This document shows positions 21,143 to 31,910 of a stretch of DNA of 64,000 bases, piece after piece. Numbering within the stretch: the first letter of the stretch is position 1; each line of letters opens with the position of its first letter. The notes under the pieces are model-generated. The model was given only the letters and a program-made list of their open reading frames with translations. It did not search any database and had not been told where the DNA came from. A program made the position numbers and the translations under genes. Location: assembly GCA_944739405.2 (NCBI GenBank), contig OX123182.2, forward strand, positions 43,711,598-43,775,597, in the 5' to 3' direction. Origin of the DNA: Euclidia mi (Eukaryota > Arthropoda > Insecta > Lepidoptera > Erebidae).

Positions 21143-22312
21143 GTAGTGTGTTTTTGTAACATTGATTTTTAAGTTATTTATTGTAAGCCAATTTAATAAT
21201 TGAGATAAGGAATTATTTATTTCTTATTCATGGTTTTTGTTTTTTTATTTGTGAAAAGTACCGTACTGTCAACCTGTCTGCAATTAAACTGAAATAGCGC
21301 TAGGCAAATCGTTAAATAAATGAGAACCAGTAGCGGTCCTAGTATCGACCTTTGAGGTAAACCATATTTTATAGATCTTGGGCTCGACGTATACTTAATT
21401 TCTGTTTTTAGTATGGACATATCTGTGTTATTTCAGTGAACTGTATTCTATCACTGAGGTATGATTTGATTATTTGAACCCCGAACTCCGTAAATTTCTA
21501 GTTTTTGCAAAAAAAATCATGGTTAACATAATCAAATGCTTTTGTTCTGTTATTATTTTTCAAAAAACTGATGCATTGCTGTATTACCCGATTTCCCTTT
21601 TCAAAATCCAACTTTATTATCTATAATTATTTTATTTTTCTCGAAATATTCACTAAGTTTATCATGTAGTACTCTTTCAAATATTTTAGCCAATATTAGA
21701 TTAAGAGTAATTGGCCTATAACATCATACATCTTCTGGGTTTTCTTCTTTAAATACCGGTGTAACTACTATCGTTTTTAAATATTTTGGGAAAACTTCTT
21801 GTGCAAGACACTGGTCTATAATATGAGTAATGATTGGGGCAATATCTCACACTACACTTTTTATTATTTGCGTTGAGATTCCATCATAACCTGTACTTTT
21901 GATGCTTTTTAGTATCAACTATTTTGAAAACATTATTTAGGGTTACCTGTGTTAAGAAACAGGAATTTGGTTTATTATAGGTTAGAATATTACCGTAGTT
22001 TACCTTATTATTAGTTAATTTCGAGATGCCATCAATAAAAAAAATGTTAAGTGTTTGTGCTATTGTTTTATGCGCCGTTATAAATTGGTTATTATATTTA
22101 ATACAATGATTTTTATTGATAATTTGCCATATTGCTTTAGATTTGTTGGTGGCTGTTTGTACATGATAATTATTTTGCAACTTTTGAGTTTTACGACGTT
22201 GAGATTTCAAACAAACCTTTAATTCCGTCGTAGCCATATTTAGAAGCTGGTAAAATAGATAATGGTAGAGTTGATTGATATTTAACTTCTTTGATGTCTT
22301 GAAAATATCCAT
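21143..22312 (-). pseudogene. Decayed LINE reverse transcriptase palm and linker
   Basis: On -, 21420-21217 has GLPQRSILGPLLVLIYL, a worn form of the VPQGSILGP block, but the FADD motif that should follow is lost (it reads STVLFTNKK). Further upstream 22312-21884 carries KAIWQIINKNH and LNIFFIDGI, the linker before RT. Stops and indels separate these pieces. Confidence 0.65.
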
Positions 22313-24871
22313 TTTATCTTTTTTTATTTGACCGCAAAATATGCAAATTATCTTAAAGAGTAAATTGATTCATTGCACTGTTTGAAAATGTTTATTTGGC
22401 AAATTTTTGATAAAATCCCTGGAAATAATTTACACTACGCGGCTGCTTTTTCCTAAAGACTTATTTTTATTAATTACGCGAGTAATACCAACGCTTAAAA
22501 TACTGTTCATGAAAATAAAATACTTTATGTAAGCGTAGGTACTTTACGTAAGAATAATAAGTTAAGCACGCTGTGACTTGTACTATCACCAAAACTCTAC
22601 CACGTCTGCGGGAGTTAATTTGTATGAAAATAAATAGTTAGATTTAGCCAGATCAGATTTTGCACAGTCATTATCGACTGCTTGTCGAACATACCACGCC
22701 GCATCCGCGTCTCAACCATGACGTTGCGTCGAAGCGATGATACTGCGCACACGCCCCCACCCTCTTCATATATGGTCGTCTGCTCACTAGGCAACTACAT
22801 CGCAGCCTCGAGCAACACCAATAAACACAATATTAACACACCCACAACAAAATTTCGTACGTAACTCAACCGGGTAATGATTGATACGTACACGGACCCA
22901 TCAAATGACGGTAGAATTGCAATTCTAAATAATGGAAGAGCTAGCCCTTAGAGTGTAAAACATGAATAAGTAGTGTCACATTTCCTATGGACTTTATTCT
23001 AAGCAAAAAAGACACTTTTTAGCTACAATCTTTTAACGAGCTGTTTTGATCAATGTTATATATTATGTTCGCCTTAAATTGTTATATTGGTTTAATAATT
23101 TAAGCTCCAAAAGACGAAGACAAATATCATTAATACAAATTCACGCCGCTTCAACTCATTGAAGTTTGTTTGAACCTGATGTTAATCAAAAATTTTGATT
23201 AATTAAAGAGATGACAAGTCACACAGTTGCAATAGCTCAAATACATAATTAACAATGAATAAGTTAATTAAATGTATTATAATTTTATCACATTATATTT
23301 TAATAAACGGGGAAAAGTAATATATTCTATCAATTTATATTATCGGTTTACCATGTCTACATAACAGCCGTATTCGATCGGGAATGTTCAATTATGTATC
23401 GGCAAATATAATAATATATACCGGAGCGATCTGATTAAATAACAACCTTCGGCATCACAATCATACTCGATCTGCCTTTACATTACAATGTATAGGATAT
23501 ATGTCATTATACTAACGCGTTTGACTGAGAAAATTTGATAACAGGCGCCCCGAATTATCTATCACTTTAATACCGTTGGAATAACCTAACCGAGGAAACT
23601 TGTGTGAGTCAAACAGACATCAATACAGCACGGTGATATTTATACAATATTCATTCTTTGTTTATTTTTCTGCGTATAATGTTCATTTCCCCGCTGCTTG
23701 ACAATATTGCATGTAGCGCAGTGTTGTCATTTCTTTTATTATGCTACTTCGCGTTACTTTATGAGGCGCAATATTGAGCAATGACGGGTCACATTTCCGT
23801 GCAACGTTGTAAATTCAACGCTGGGCCCCCAATATCATGTTACTACGAACAAACGTTATTTGCCGGTACTTTACTTAATTAGATGTAGCGGTAATGCTGA
23901 AGTGTTTTTACTCAATTCCGAGTCCTTGTACCCAAAGGGTCTGTTATAATTGAGTGTGCTCGGCTCATTTACCGCATTTCGGGTAGGTACTGATATCATT
24001 ATATTATTCATATCTCAAAGTACGATCATAACCTAAGTCGCGCAAAGAATGTTTACACGGCCATCTTTGGGACGAAATTAAAGATATTATTACGTTTCTC
24101 AAGCTCATTCTCTCCACTCGTAGGTATTTCCGGGAAATCGGGGAAGAAATATTATATTGTGAGAAAGTACAGAGTCTCGCTTGTTTTTGCGCTACAATTT
24201 CATAAGGGACGTGTCTGTATCCACACCGAGAGAATCCACAAATAAACAATATTAACGGCAAAATTACACGTTGTGTTACATTTTATCGAAGCTCCCTCAC
24301 GGGTAACAAAATTCATGTCGCTTCGATCTCTGCTAATGATGCTGATATAGCTTTTTTAGAAAATTTGTTGGCGAGTCATCGTCGCTCGAATCGCCGTCAA
24401 AGACAGACGTGTTGTTATGTGCTTAGTACGTTTTAATTGGAAAATAATAGTCTTAACCGTAAATCAGTGTATAAAACTTAAACTAGTGTGTGTATTACTA
24501 AAAGCCTTACAAAATAGTGCAAAAACTGTAACAGTACACAAGGAATAGAAAAAGTTATTGATAAAAATAAAATCGAAACTTTTATAAAGTGACGGTCAAA
24601 GTGTTTTTGTGCAGTGTAAATGACTTTCAAATATGAAAGACTAGGTCAAACCTTCTTTTAAGCTCATAAGAATTTTATACATAGGACTGACTTTTTCACG
24701 ATCTAAGTTAGTGTAGATTTAGCGTTGTGAGTAGTGCGATCGCCTCACACGTTTAGGTTATATCAAGTTCGATTCCGGTATAAACTATTATCTTTTTTTG
24801 TCATTTTAAATCAACACTTATTGCTTTCTTTTAATTATAAAATATAATAATCAACATCTTTTTGATAAAAA
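22313..24871. other. Non-coding stretch, possibly including a LINE 5' UTR
   Basis: I see no supported gene. 22640-22860 is less AT-rich than its surroundings with no recognisable protein. At 24727-24783 GTGAGTAGTGCGATCGCC and AGTTCGATTCC resemble A and B boxes of a tRNA-type promoter, either a SINE scrap or part of the leader of the LINE at 24872. Confidence 0.45.
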
Positions 24872-25279
24872 ATGAAGTGCTACGGTTGTTTAAAAATTTC
24901 CAAGGACATAAATAGTATAAAATGTTCCTCTGCTACATGCGAAAAACATTTTTGCTCACTGTGTATTAACACAGCTAATCTATCGGCCAAGAAAAGAAAG
25001 AACTGGAGATGTCCTGACTGCTGCGCCATAAAGAAAAAAGGTGGGGACAATAGCTCAACCCCTGTGCGCTGTACTGATGAAAATATCACAATAAGAAAGA
25101 AACATGATGACAACGCTGGAGACAATCAGTACAGTGAGGTAAACGAAACTTACAGAGGAAGCCCGTCTCCTTACGCGGGAAATTTCCTCGCTAAAAGGAC
25201 GTCTGGAGAGCGCCACGACCTCACTTACAAGCTGCCAGGAAAGACTAGACCAGTTAGCGTCAACCATAGTTTCCAATGA
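24872..25279 (+). CDS. LINE ORF1, PHD-finger part
   Basis: The first 48 residues form a PHD-type C4HC3 zinc finger: CYGC, then CSSATCEKHFCSLC, then WRCPDC. PHD fingers occur at the N-terminus of ORF1 proteins in some CR1-group LINEs, where they may bind chromatin or nucleic acid. A charged, low-complexity linker follows to residue 135. The frame stops at 25277-25279, while the coiled coil of the same protein continues in another frame from about 25290, so an indel near 25270 split it. The ATG at 24872 directly precedes the finger and is a credible start. Confidence 0.78.
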   Translation: MKCYGCLKISKDINSIKCSSATCEKHFCSLCINTANLSAKKRKNWRCPDCCAIKKKGGDNSSTPVRCTDENITIRKKHDDNAGDNQYSEVNETYRGSPSPYAGNFLAKRTSGERHDLTYKLPGKTRPVSVNHSFQ

Positions 25280-25292
25280 TGCACGAATAAAA

Positions 25293-25883
25293 TGCCTGGA
25301 GAGCCGTGATAAAGAGGTTAAACTGCTTGAGAACAAAGTAGTATTGCTACAACAGCAAATAAATAATCAATTCCAACAACTTTTGCACAATGATCTGGAG
25401 TTATCAGGCATCCCCGAATGCAATAACGATAACCTTCACCATATTGCTATGGTAGCAGCCAAGAAAGTAGGTGTGGATGTAAAGGACTGTGACTTCGATT
25501 GGGTGACCAGGGTTGGGCCTCACGTTAAACGCGCCATCAATCCTGATAACGACACACACTTCTCGAGACCCATAGTTGTTCGATTATTACGTCGCTGCCA
25601 CCGCGATCAAATACTAAAAGCTTCAAAATCAAGGAAAAATATAACATCTTGTGACCTCGATGTACCTGGTAAATCTAATAAAGTCTTCTATAATGAGCGA
25701 CTCACGAAGGACAACAGACTGCTTTTTCGTGCGGCACGTGCTAAATCTAAAGAACATGGATATTCCTACTGCTGGGTCACTCAAGGGAATATATTCATCA
25801 AGCAGCGGGAAGGCAAACCGGCCCTCCATATACGCACGTTGGGTGATCTTTCGCGTATATTCGACACCACTATGGAAAATTAA
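25293..25883 (+). CDS. LINE ORF1, coiled coil and FP-like domain
   Basis: From about 25293 the frame gives a leucine/glutamine coiled coil (KLLENKVVLLQQQINN) and then LELSGIPE, VGVDVKDCDFDWVTRVG, RPIVVRLLRR, VFYNERLTKDNRLLFRAARA and YCWVTQGNIFIKQ. This order matches the FP-like domain (Baculo_FP-type) found in many insect LINE ORF1 proteins, probably an RNA-binding fold. It ends at TAA 25881-25883. The first ATG of the frame is 25344, but the true protein starts upstream in the PHD part. Confidence 0.78.
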   Translation, partial: CLESRDKEVKLLENKVVLLQQQINNQFQQLLHNDLELSGIPECNNDNLHHIAMVAAKKVGVDVKDCDFDWVTRVGPHVKRAINPDNDTHFSRPIVVRLLRRCHRDQILKASKSRKNITSCDLDVPGKSNKVFYNERLTKDNRLLFRAARAKSKEHGYSYCWVTQGNIFIKQREGKPALHIRTLGDLSRIFDTTMEN

Positions 25884-26171
25884 CCTACGCGAAGTCTAGT
25901 AGTCTAGTACTAGAATCTACGCGTATCTTCATGCCACATAAAAAGATTAGTTTATATGAATTTAGTAAATATTTATTATATTCTTGCCTATTTTACCAAT
26001 GTAATAGAACTAGGAATCCGTGTTCTTTTGTACTTAGTGATTGTCATGTTATTATCCTCATAAACAGATGTGCTATAATGTTTTTAATAATAACACCTTA
26101 TTGTAACTCAGTGCAAGTGTTGTTTGGCGGTTCCATAAATCTTAATGGTAATATTATAAAGACAATACTCT

Positions 26172-27401
26172 GTGGAAGTTTTAACCATGAATAATAATAG
26201 TATAGTTCACGAATTAGACTCGATATTCATAAACTGCCATACAATTCAAGCGCCTGAAGAAATAAAATCGGCAATCACATCGAAATACAATTTAAAAATA
26301 CTCTCGTTAAACATTAGGAGTTTGAACAAAAATTTTAATCATCTGATCGTATCGTTAGAAAGATTCTGTATTTCTTTTGATGTTATAATTCTCACGGAAT
26401 GTTGGCTCGATGAAGGAACTATAATTCCACAACTCTCTTTTTACAATTCCTATTATACAAATACAAAATTAAATCAGAACAGTGGAGTGGTAGTGTATTT
26501 AAGTTACACATTGCCCGCTTGCGTGACGGAGCCGGATGTAATGGATGCTAATTGTTTGCAAATGGAACTATCAAATAATATTACTATACTAGGCATTTAC
26601 CGTCCGCCATCGTTTAAAAATACGAATAACTTTTTGTGCTCTCTTGATCATGTACTAGCAAATCTTTCGAATAGAAAAACAACGTTGATTATAGCCGGTG
26701 ATATCAATATTAACCTGCTTTCGGCAACAAGTAGCCAGGACATAGAATACTTATGTCTCATGGCGGAACATGGACTTTACCCTGCTATAACCAAACCAAC
26801 AAGAAGTGATGCATGCCTTGACCACATCTTCATTAATAAAGTACAGAATGCCATGGGAGATATAACTGACCACCACAAGGTAATACTCGGCTTTACGGTA
26901 AACACAGAAAAACCTAAATATCGTGATAGAACGATAATGAAACGGAATGTGGAAGCTATAAAGTCTGAGCTTCAGGCAGTGGAATGGTCGGTATTGCTCG
27001 ACACCAGTGATCTAAACCTAAAGGTAAGGAACTTTTGCAATAAACTTACTGGAATAATCGACAAGCACACGAAAACAGGTCGCATTAGCCACTCTAAATA
27101 TAGCATACAGCCTTGGATAACTCCCGGACTAATCCGCTGCATGAAACATAAAGACAGATTACACACAAAATCACGGAAGTTCCCAAATTATATGGTTTTA
27201 CATACTATATACACGCGGTACAGGAATTTCTGTAATGGTTTATTACGTAAACTTAAAATAGATTACGAAAATAAAGAGCTCTCTAGCAGCACAAAAGACC
27301 CCAAGAAAATGTGGAAAGCCATAAAAAGCACATGCCATTTGAAAAATACTAATAAGGAACCTCACGAACTTTTATCACTTCAGGGTAGCTCAAGTCTTTG
27401 A
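26172..27401 (+). CDS. LINE ORF2, endonuclease domain and linker
   Basis: The 409-residue frame has KILSLNIRSLNKNFNHL (catalytic asparagine block), VIILTECWL, ILGIYRPPS, LIIAGDININLL, ACLDHIFI and ITDHHKVILGF (final histidine block): a complete apurinic-type endonuclease. A linker toward RT follows, with IQPWITPGL and KMWKAIKST. The stop at 27399-27401 (SSSL then TGA) comes from a 10-base deletion: the inverted copy at 29528-30144 keeps ten extra bases here and reads through. The ATG at 26172 or 26187 is the likely start, 288 bases after ORF1. Confidence 0.85.
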   Translation: MEVLTMNNNSIVHELDSIFINCHTIQAPEEIKSAITSKYNLKILSLNIRSLNKNFNHLIVSLERFCISFDVIILTECWLDEGTIIPQLSFYNSYYTNTKLNQNSGVVVYLSYTLPACVTEPDVMDANCLQMELSNNITILGIYRPPSFKNTNNFLCSLDHVLANLSNRKTTLIIAGDININLLSATSSQDIEYLCLMAEHGLYPAITKPTRSDACLDHIFINKVQNAMGDITDHHKVILGFTVNTEKPKYRDRTIMKRNVEAIKSELQAVEWSVLLDTSDLNLKVRNFCNKLTGIIDKHTKTGRISHSKYSIQPWITPGLIRCMKHKDRLHTKSRKFPNYMVLHTIYTRYRNFCNGLLRKLKIDYENKELSSSTKDPKKMWKAIKSTCHLKNTNKEPHELLSLQGSSSL

Positions 27402-28078
27402 ACATATGCAATGACTACTTCTCCACCGTGGGCGAAAGATTGGCAGATAATATCATAGCGAAAATACACTTAGATCAGGGTATTTTGGCAACACAAATTT
27501 GTGGTAAGGGTATACTAAATTCCTTTTTTCTACAACCAACGGATGAGCATGAAGTGCAGTCATTAATCCTCTCCTTACAAAATACGAAAGCACCAGGTAT
27601 TGACGGCCTTACTAATGCCCTCCTAAAAGTGATTATGACCGCAATTTTGCGACCTCTGACGGGCATTTTTAATCACAGCCTAGAATCTGGTTTATTTCCC
27701 GACAGCTGGAAAATAGCCTATATTGTACCTATTTTTAAGGGTAGAAATAGGAATGCCATAGAAAACTACCGCCCGATTTCACTATTGACTGCCTTTTCCA
27801 AATTACTTCAGAAGATTGTAAACAAGAGACTTGTCAGGTATATTGAATCAAATAATCTTCTATCTTCCAGACAATTTGGTTTTAGGAAAGGTATGTCCAC
27901 GGAGGAAGCCGTCACATTATTGACGAAAACAGTATGCAACCATCTTGACAGAAACAAAGCTAGCATAGGCATCTTTTGTGGATCTGGCGAAGGCCTTCGA
28001 TACCGTATCACTACCGATATTGATATCGAAACTGGACAATCATTTTGGTATCAGGGGCATAGCACTACACTGGTTTAA
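27398..28078 (+). CDS. LINE ORF2, RT fingers region
   Basis: This frame continues ORF2 after the 10-base deletion. It has NTKAPGIDGLTNALLK, WKIAYIVPIFKG, NYRPISLLTAFSKLLQKIV and RQFGFRKGMSTEEAV, the fingers blocks of CR1-like reverse transcriptase. Near 27975 an indel moves the palm block (DLAKAFDTVSLPIL) into another frame, so the last 30 residues here are not family-like. The apparent start methionine is internal. Confidence 0.85.
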   Translation: MNICNDYFSTVGERLADNIIAKIHLDQGILATQICGKGILNSFFLQPTDEHEVQSLILSLQNTKAPGIDGLTNALLKVIMTAILRPLTGIFNHSLESGLFPDSWKIAYIVPIFKGRNRNAIENYRPISLLTAFSKLLQKIVNKRLVRYIESNNLLSSRQFGFRKGMSTEEAVTLLTKTVCNHLDRNKASIGIFCGSGEGLRYRITTDIDIETGQSFWYQGHSTTLV

Positions 28079-28669
28079 GAGCTATCTGTCTGAGAGAAAG
28101 CAGTGTGTCAAAGTTGGTGACTGTGAGAGTGAGCTTCGGACTACAACCTTCGGGCAGCATGTACCTCAGGGCAGCATTTTGGGGCCATAATGTACATGAA
28201 TGATATTCATGATAATATCAATTTGGAAATAATATGTTACGCGGATGACACTGTTATTTTGTATAACGGATCTACTTGGATGGAAGCATTCTCAAACGCT
28301 GAAAAGGGAATGAAGAGAGTAAATACATGGCTACAGAATAATTTGCTTACTTTGAATGCCAAGAAAACTTAATATATATGTTTCCACAAAACCTCAATTT
28401 CAGCTCCAAAAAGTAGCAGTGTTATCCAAATTCATGAGTGCTCTGGACGAGGCCGCAAGTGCGACTGCGAAGTATTGACAAAAACGGACACGGTTAAATA
28501 CCTTGGCGTAACGATAGATCAAAATCTAAATTTTAAAGCGCACATTAGCTCCCTGTCAGGCCGAGTACGAAAAAGTGCAAACATAATTAAATTGCTTTGT
28601 TCTTCGGCTTCGCTTGACACTTTAAAATCGGTATACTTTGCCTTGAGTCAGTCACTGATCTCGTACTGC
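27978..28669 (+). pseudogene. LINE ORF2, RT palm and thumb in pieces
   Basis: 27978-28190 reads DLAKAFDTVSLPIL and HVPQGSILGP, then hits a stop where a few residues of the loop are missing. 28190-28372 continues with YMNDIHDN and ICYADDTVILY (YADD codons 28238-28249), the catalytic motif. 28475-28669 has VKYLGVTIDQNLNF and YFALSQSLISYC. The frame then enters the SINE at 28670. All are parts of one RT broken by indels. Confidence 0.8.
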
Positions 28670-28911
28670 ATTCATCATCATCAGCCCTTTACAGTCCACT
28701 GCTGGACTAAGCCTCTCCTTTGAAAGGAGGAAATGGCCTACTATACCACGCTGGCCAAACGGGTTGGTATAGGGTTTATTTCAAGTTTTCCTTCTCTTAC
28801 AGTGCTGTTTTCTGCATAGTATGGTCCCTCTGTCGGCTCTTACGACACCCATGGGATGATATGGGGTGGTGACATTTCGTATTCTTAATCCGTCACCACA
28901 AGTACTGCGTT
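28670..28911 (-). mobile_element. SINE family A, inserted in the LINE RT (minus)
   Basis: The 242-base insert is flanked by the 7-base duplication GTACTGC (28663-28669 and 28912-28918), and LINE RT coding resumes in register beyond it (YC then WGSAVKTVMIS). On - the body reads GTCACCACCCCATATCATCC and ends CCAGCAGTGGACTGTAAAGG followed by GATGATGATG. That 3' end closely resembles the RTE fragments at 31741 and 54315. A second body copy lies at 33377-33510. Confidence 0.82.
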
Positions 28912-28918
28912 ACCTGCT

Positions 28919-29310
28919 GGGGAAGCGCTGTAAAGACTGTAATGATTTCAGCAGAAAGAGCACAAAGATCAGTCTTAAAAACAATGCTTATGAGACCATT
29001 TCGTTACTCTACAAAAAAGCTATAGGAAGAAGCTAAATTACTGAATGTACGACAACTATACATCTTAAAAACAACTCTTGTTGTGCATAGAAAAGTATTT
29101 AGTTCAAGCGATTACAGCAACCTACTAATGCGGTGGGTTTTTAAGCTACCAATACCATCCATTAACACAAGTTTCGCTAGGCGTTTTAGTCCATTTGTAG
29201 AACATTATATTTATAATAATATAGTCAGTGCATGTGATATTAAACTATGCTCCATTAAACAAGCTAGGCGTGTGGTTACAATGTGGCTAATGTCACTGTC
29301 ATATGACTGA
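28919..29310 (+). pseudogene. LINE RT C-terminal region after the SINE
   Basis: Coding resumes with WGSAVKTVMISAERAQRSVL, then across a frame change 29083-29310 reads HRKVFSSSDYSNLL and FARRFSPFVEHYIYNN before TGA. This is the C-terminal tail seen in CR1-like ORF2. It confirms the SINE split one continuous gene. Confidence 0.75.
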
Positions 29311-29527
29311 ACCGAGAGCCTACTGGTACATTTGTCTTGAAAAAGAATGTTGAAAAGCGGCTGCTCGATCGACAAGAATTTCATTGTGGAATATGTGTTT
29401 TATTTTCTACGAAAAATGTATTCGTCTTTTAACACAATAACTCAGGAAAAGACGGATCGCGTTTGTATACCGCCATACATAATATCTTGTATCGGTATTA
29501 CATTCAAATAGCTTTTGTAGGAATTTC

Positions 29528-30144
29528 GAAGATAGAAGATTATTTGATTCAATATACCTGACAAGTCTCTTGTTTACAATCTTCTGAAGTAATTTGGAAA
29601 AGGCAGTCAATAGTGAAATCGGGCGGTAGTTTTCTATGGCATTCCTATTTCCACCCTTAAAAATAGGTACAATATAGGCTATTTTCCAGCTGTCGGGAAA
29701 TAAACCAGATTCTAGGCTGTGATTAAAAATGCCCGTCAGAGGTCGCAAAATTGCGGTCATAATCACTTTTAGGAGGGCATTAGTAAGGCCGTCAATACCT
29801 GGTGCTTTCGTATTTTGTAAGGAGAGGATTAATGACTGCACTTCATGCTCATCCGTTGGTTGTAGAAAAAAGGAATTTAGTATACCCTTACGACAAATTT
29901 GTGTTGCCAAAATACCCTGATCTAAGTGTATTTTCGCTAGGATATTATCTGCCAATCTTTTGCCCACGGGTGGGCGGAGAAGTAGTCATTGCATATGTTC
30001 AAAGCATTTTTAGGACTTGAGCTACCCTGAAGTGATAAAAGTTCGTGAGGTTCCTTATTAGTTTTTTTCAAATGGCATGTGCTTTTTATGACTTTCCACA
30101 TTTTCTTGGGGTCTTTTGTGCTGCTAGAGAGCTCTTTATTTTCG
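29528..30144 (-). repeat. Inverted copy of the LINE RT segment 27266-27867
   Basis: On - this 617-base segment is nearly identical to 27266-27867, from the linker to SNNLLSS in the fingers. It has about 15 bases more: ten at the ORF2 break point and five a little later. Both edges fall inside ORF2, so it has neither the 3' tail nor the 5' end of the element. The related minus frame is 29967-29407. It is not an independent normal LINE insertion. Confidence 0.88.
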
Positions 30145-30149
30145 AACAG

Positions 30150-30505
30150 ATTAACGATCTGAAGAAATTAGCCGGCAGTAATTTGGTGAAGAAGCGAAGG
30201 ATTGCGTTTGCACAAGACGGAATCAGACGATTTAAAACCGATAGATTTGTTTTTGATTATGATTAAATTACGGCTTTCAAATTCGAGTCTAGTCGACAGT
30301 GAAGCTTTGATCTACATTACAATTATGACGGTCTATCTAGTTAATAAAAATGTCATTATATTATACAGAGTATTTGTAATATACATAGCAAAGTAAACAT
30401 GAAGATGAACTTACGCGCATTTGCTTGTATAATTATTACAATAGTAGTTAATTAGCATAGAATGGGCCTTATGGCCGGCAGTTATCATGTGAAGCGGTCA
30501 TGAAG
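30150..30505 (+). repeat. Unclassified dispersed repeat, copy 1
   Basis: ATTAACGATCTGAAGAAATT to GCGGTCATGAA matches 34767-35117 closely at both ends and less well in the middle. GCCGGCAGT occurs near both ends of each copy. Small open frames in it are not conserved. The sequence just after the last match is CTAA here and CTAG in copy 2, so a Helitron-type 3' end is possible, but no 5' TC or clear hairpin is seen. Confidence 0.7.
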
Positions 30506-31740
30506 GTGCTAACTCCACTGATACTCGAACGAGATGTTATGATTAATACTGATGAAGTAGGGTCGGCGAATAAATGTATACGCGTAGGGTTTATGGAATT
30601 TTAAGTCGCGTTTGTATCGTTTCTGGAATTGAGATTTTATGATACTCGAGAATATTTTTCTGAGCATTATGGGTGCTATAACGTATGTAATGGCGCTGAT
30701 ACAGAGCATTCACTTGTAACAGAACAGCGAGCATTTGCCGTTTTCTGTTTTGTCGAACCGAAAATTTTCACGATCATTCTAGCGAACACTCTAAATTCAA
30801 ATAGTCCGTAGAATATAAAAAAAATATAGAGATCGCACTACAACAGCAGTTTTACCCAATATGTTTACTTCAGTTTCACTTATGAATTATTTCTAGAGTA
30901 AGAGTAAGATACATAAACAAATGACGTTTCTAAATAATAAAATGCACATTTTAATTTGAACAGGTTTAATAAATCACACAAGTGTCTGTTCCTACGTTCA
31001 AAATTTTTATCAATATCGAGAGTTTATCAACCTTCTATTGAAATTAAGTCAAAGTAAACCAAATCTAAGGATCTATTGTAAACATCATCGATATTTTAAC
31101 GATATTTATTCTGATTAAGCCCATCACTCGTCAAGTTAAAATTAGTGACAAACTACGAAGATTTTTCCCTAGATTAAAATCATTAGTCAAAGTGAAATAA
31201 ATATATTGGGTTTAACTGCCATTGTAGTGCGAATTCTATGTACTATTTATATTCTAAGGCTCGCCCGAATGTTCGTGAGAATGCTCGCTAAAACACACTC
31301 ATTTGTTTTGTAACATTCGCGAGAATGCTCATTACAGGTGAATGCTCATATGTATCAGTGCCTTAATAGTCACAACATTTTAAAGCCTTTTAAGTGACTA
31401 GTACAAGGCAATAATATAAGTACCTATTACTATATTCTCGTTCTCGATACTGACAGATTGTAATCTTAGTGTTGAATAGCTAACTTAGCAAGCTACAGAG
31501 ACGGTAAATAGAATAGTAATTTTTGACTAACTGTCTTTGCAAATTGTTGACTTATATAGGTGCATTTGATAGAAAAGTGTTTTTAAGCATTATGCTCTAG
31601 AGTAGTCTAGAGTCTGGACCAACGCCGCCTTAACAGTGATAATGACTTCCTAGGAAATAGTGTGAAAATTTTACTGTCATTCTTCCTGTTCTTTTTTAAT
31701 AACGGTTTACAATAAAATAAAACTTCTCAAACAAACTTGT
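30506..31740. other. Non-coding AT-rich stretch
   Basis: I see no gene. GAGAATGCTC recurs three times at 31277-31350, a small local repeat. Confidence 0.5.
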
Positions 31741-31910
31741 GTTTTTGTAGTAGACGTAGTAGCAAAGGTAGGCCTTCCGCAAGGTGGACTGACAATCTTG
31801 TTGGGATCGCTTACAGCGGACGGATGCGGGTGGCTCAAGATCAGTCTATGTGGAAAGCCTTGGGAGAGGCCTATGTCCAGCAGAGGGCGTCTTTCGGCTG
31901 ATATGATGAA
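31741..31910 (+). mobile_element. RTE-type LINE 3' fragment
   Basis: One frame reads GRPSARWTDNLVGIA, then WKALGEAYVQQRASFG and TGA, followed by TATGATGA. This is the C-terminus of RTE-group ORF2 plus its short 3' end. The insertion is strongly 5'-truncated, which is normal for such elements. Confidence 0.75.

Larger units (their letters stand above)
19752..22312 (-). mobile_element. CR1-like LINE on minus, decayed, with a nested insertion
   Basis: The minus strand ends with AATAAAGAATTTGAATTTGAA at about 19752-19772, a short-repeat tail like other CR1-like ends. Upstream lie RT C-terminal sequence (20645-21142), a damaged palm (21217-21420) and a linker region (21884-22312). The 3' UTR is split by the GC-rich retroposon at 19836-20263, which is younger. 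The endonuclease and ORF1 are absent, so the copy is 5'-truncated or decayed. Confidence 0.75.
24872..29310 (+). mobile_element. CR1-like LINE with PHD/FP ORF1, near full length but broken
   Basis: The element has ORF1 with a PHD finger, a coiled coil and an FP-like domain (24872-25883), then ORF2 with endonuclease and RT (26172-29310). Indels break ORF1 near 25270 and ORF2 near 27390, 27975 and 28190, and a SINE is inserted at 28670-28911. The 3' edge after 29310 is unclear. It is the best-preserved LINE in the window. Confidence 0.85.
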
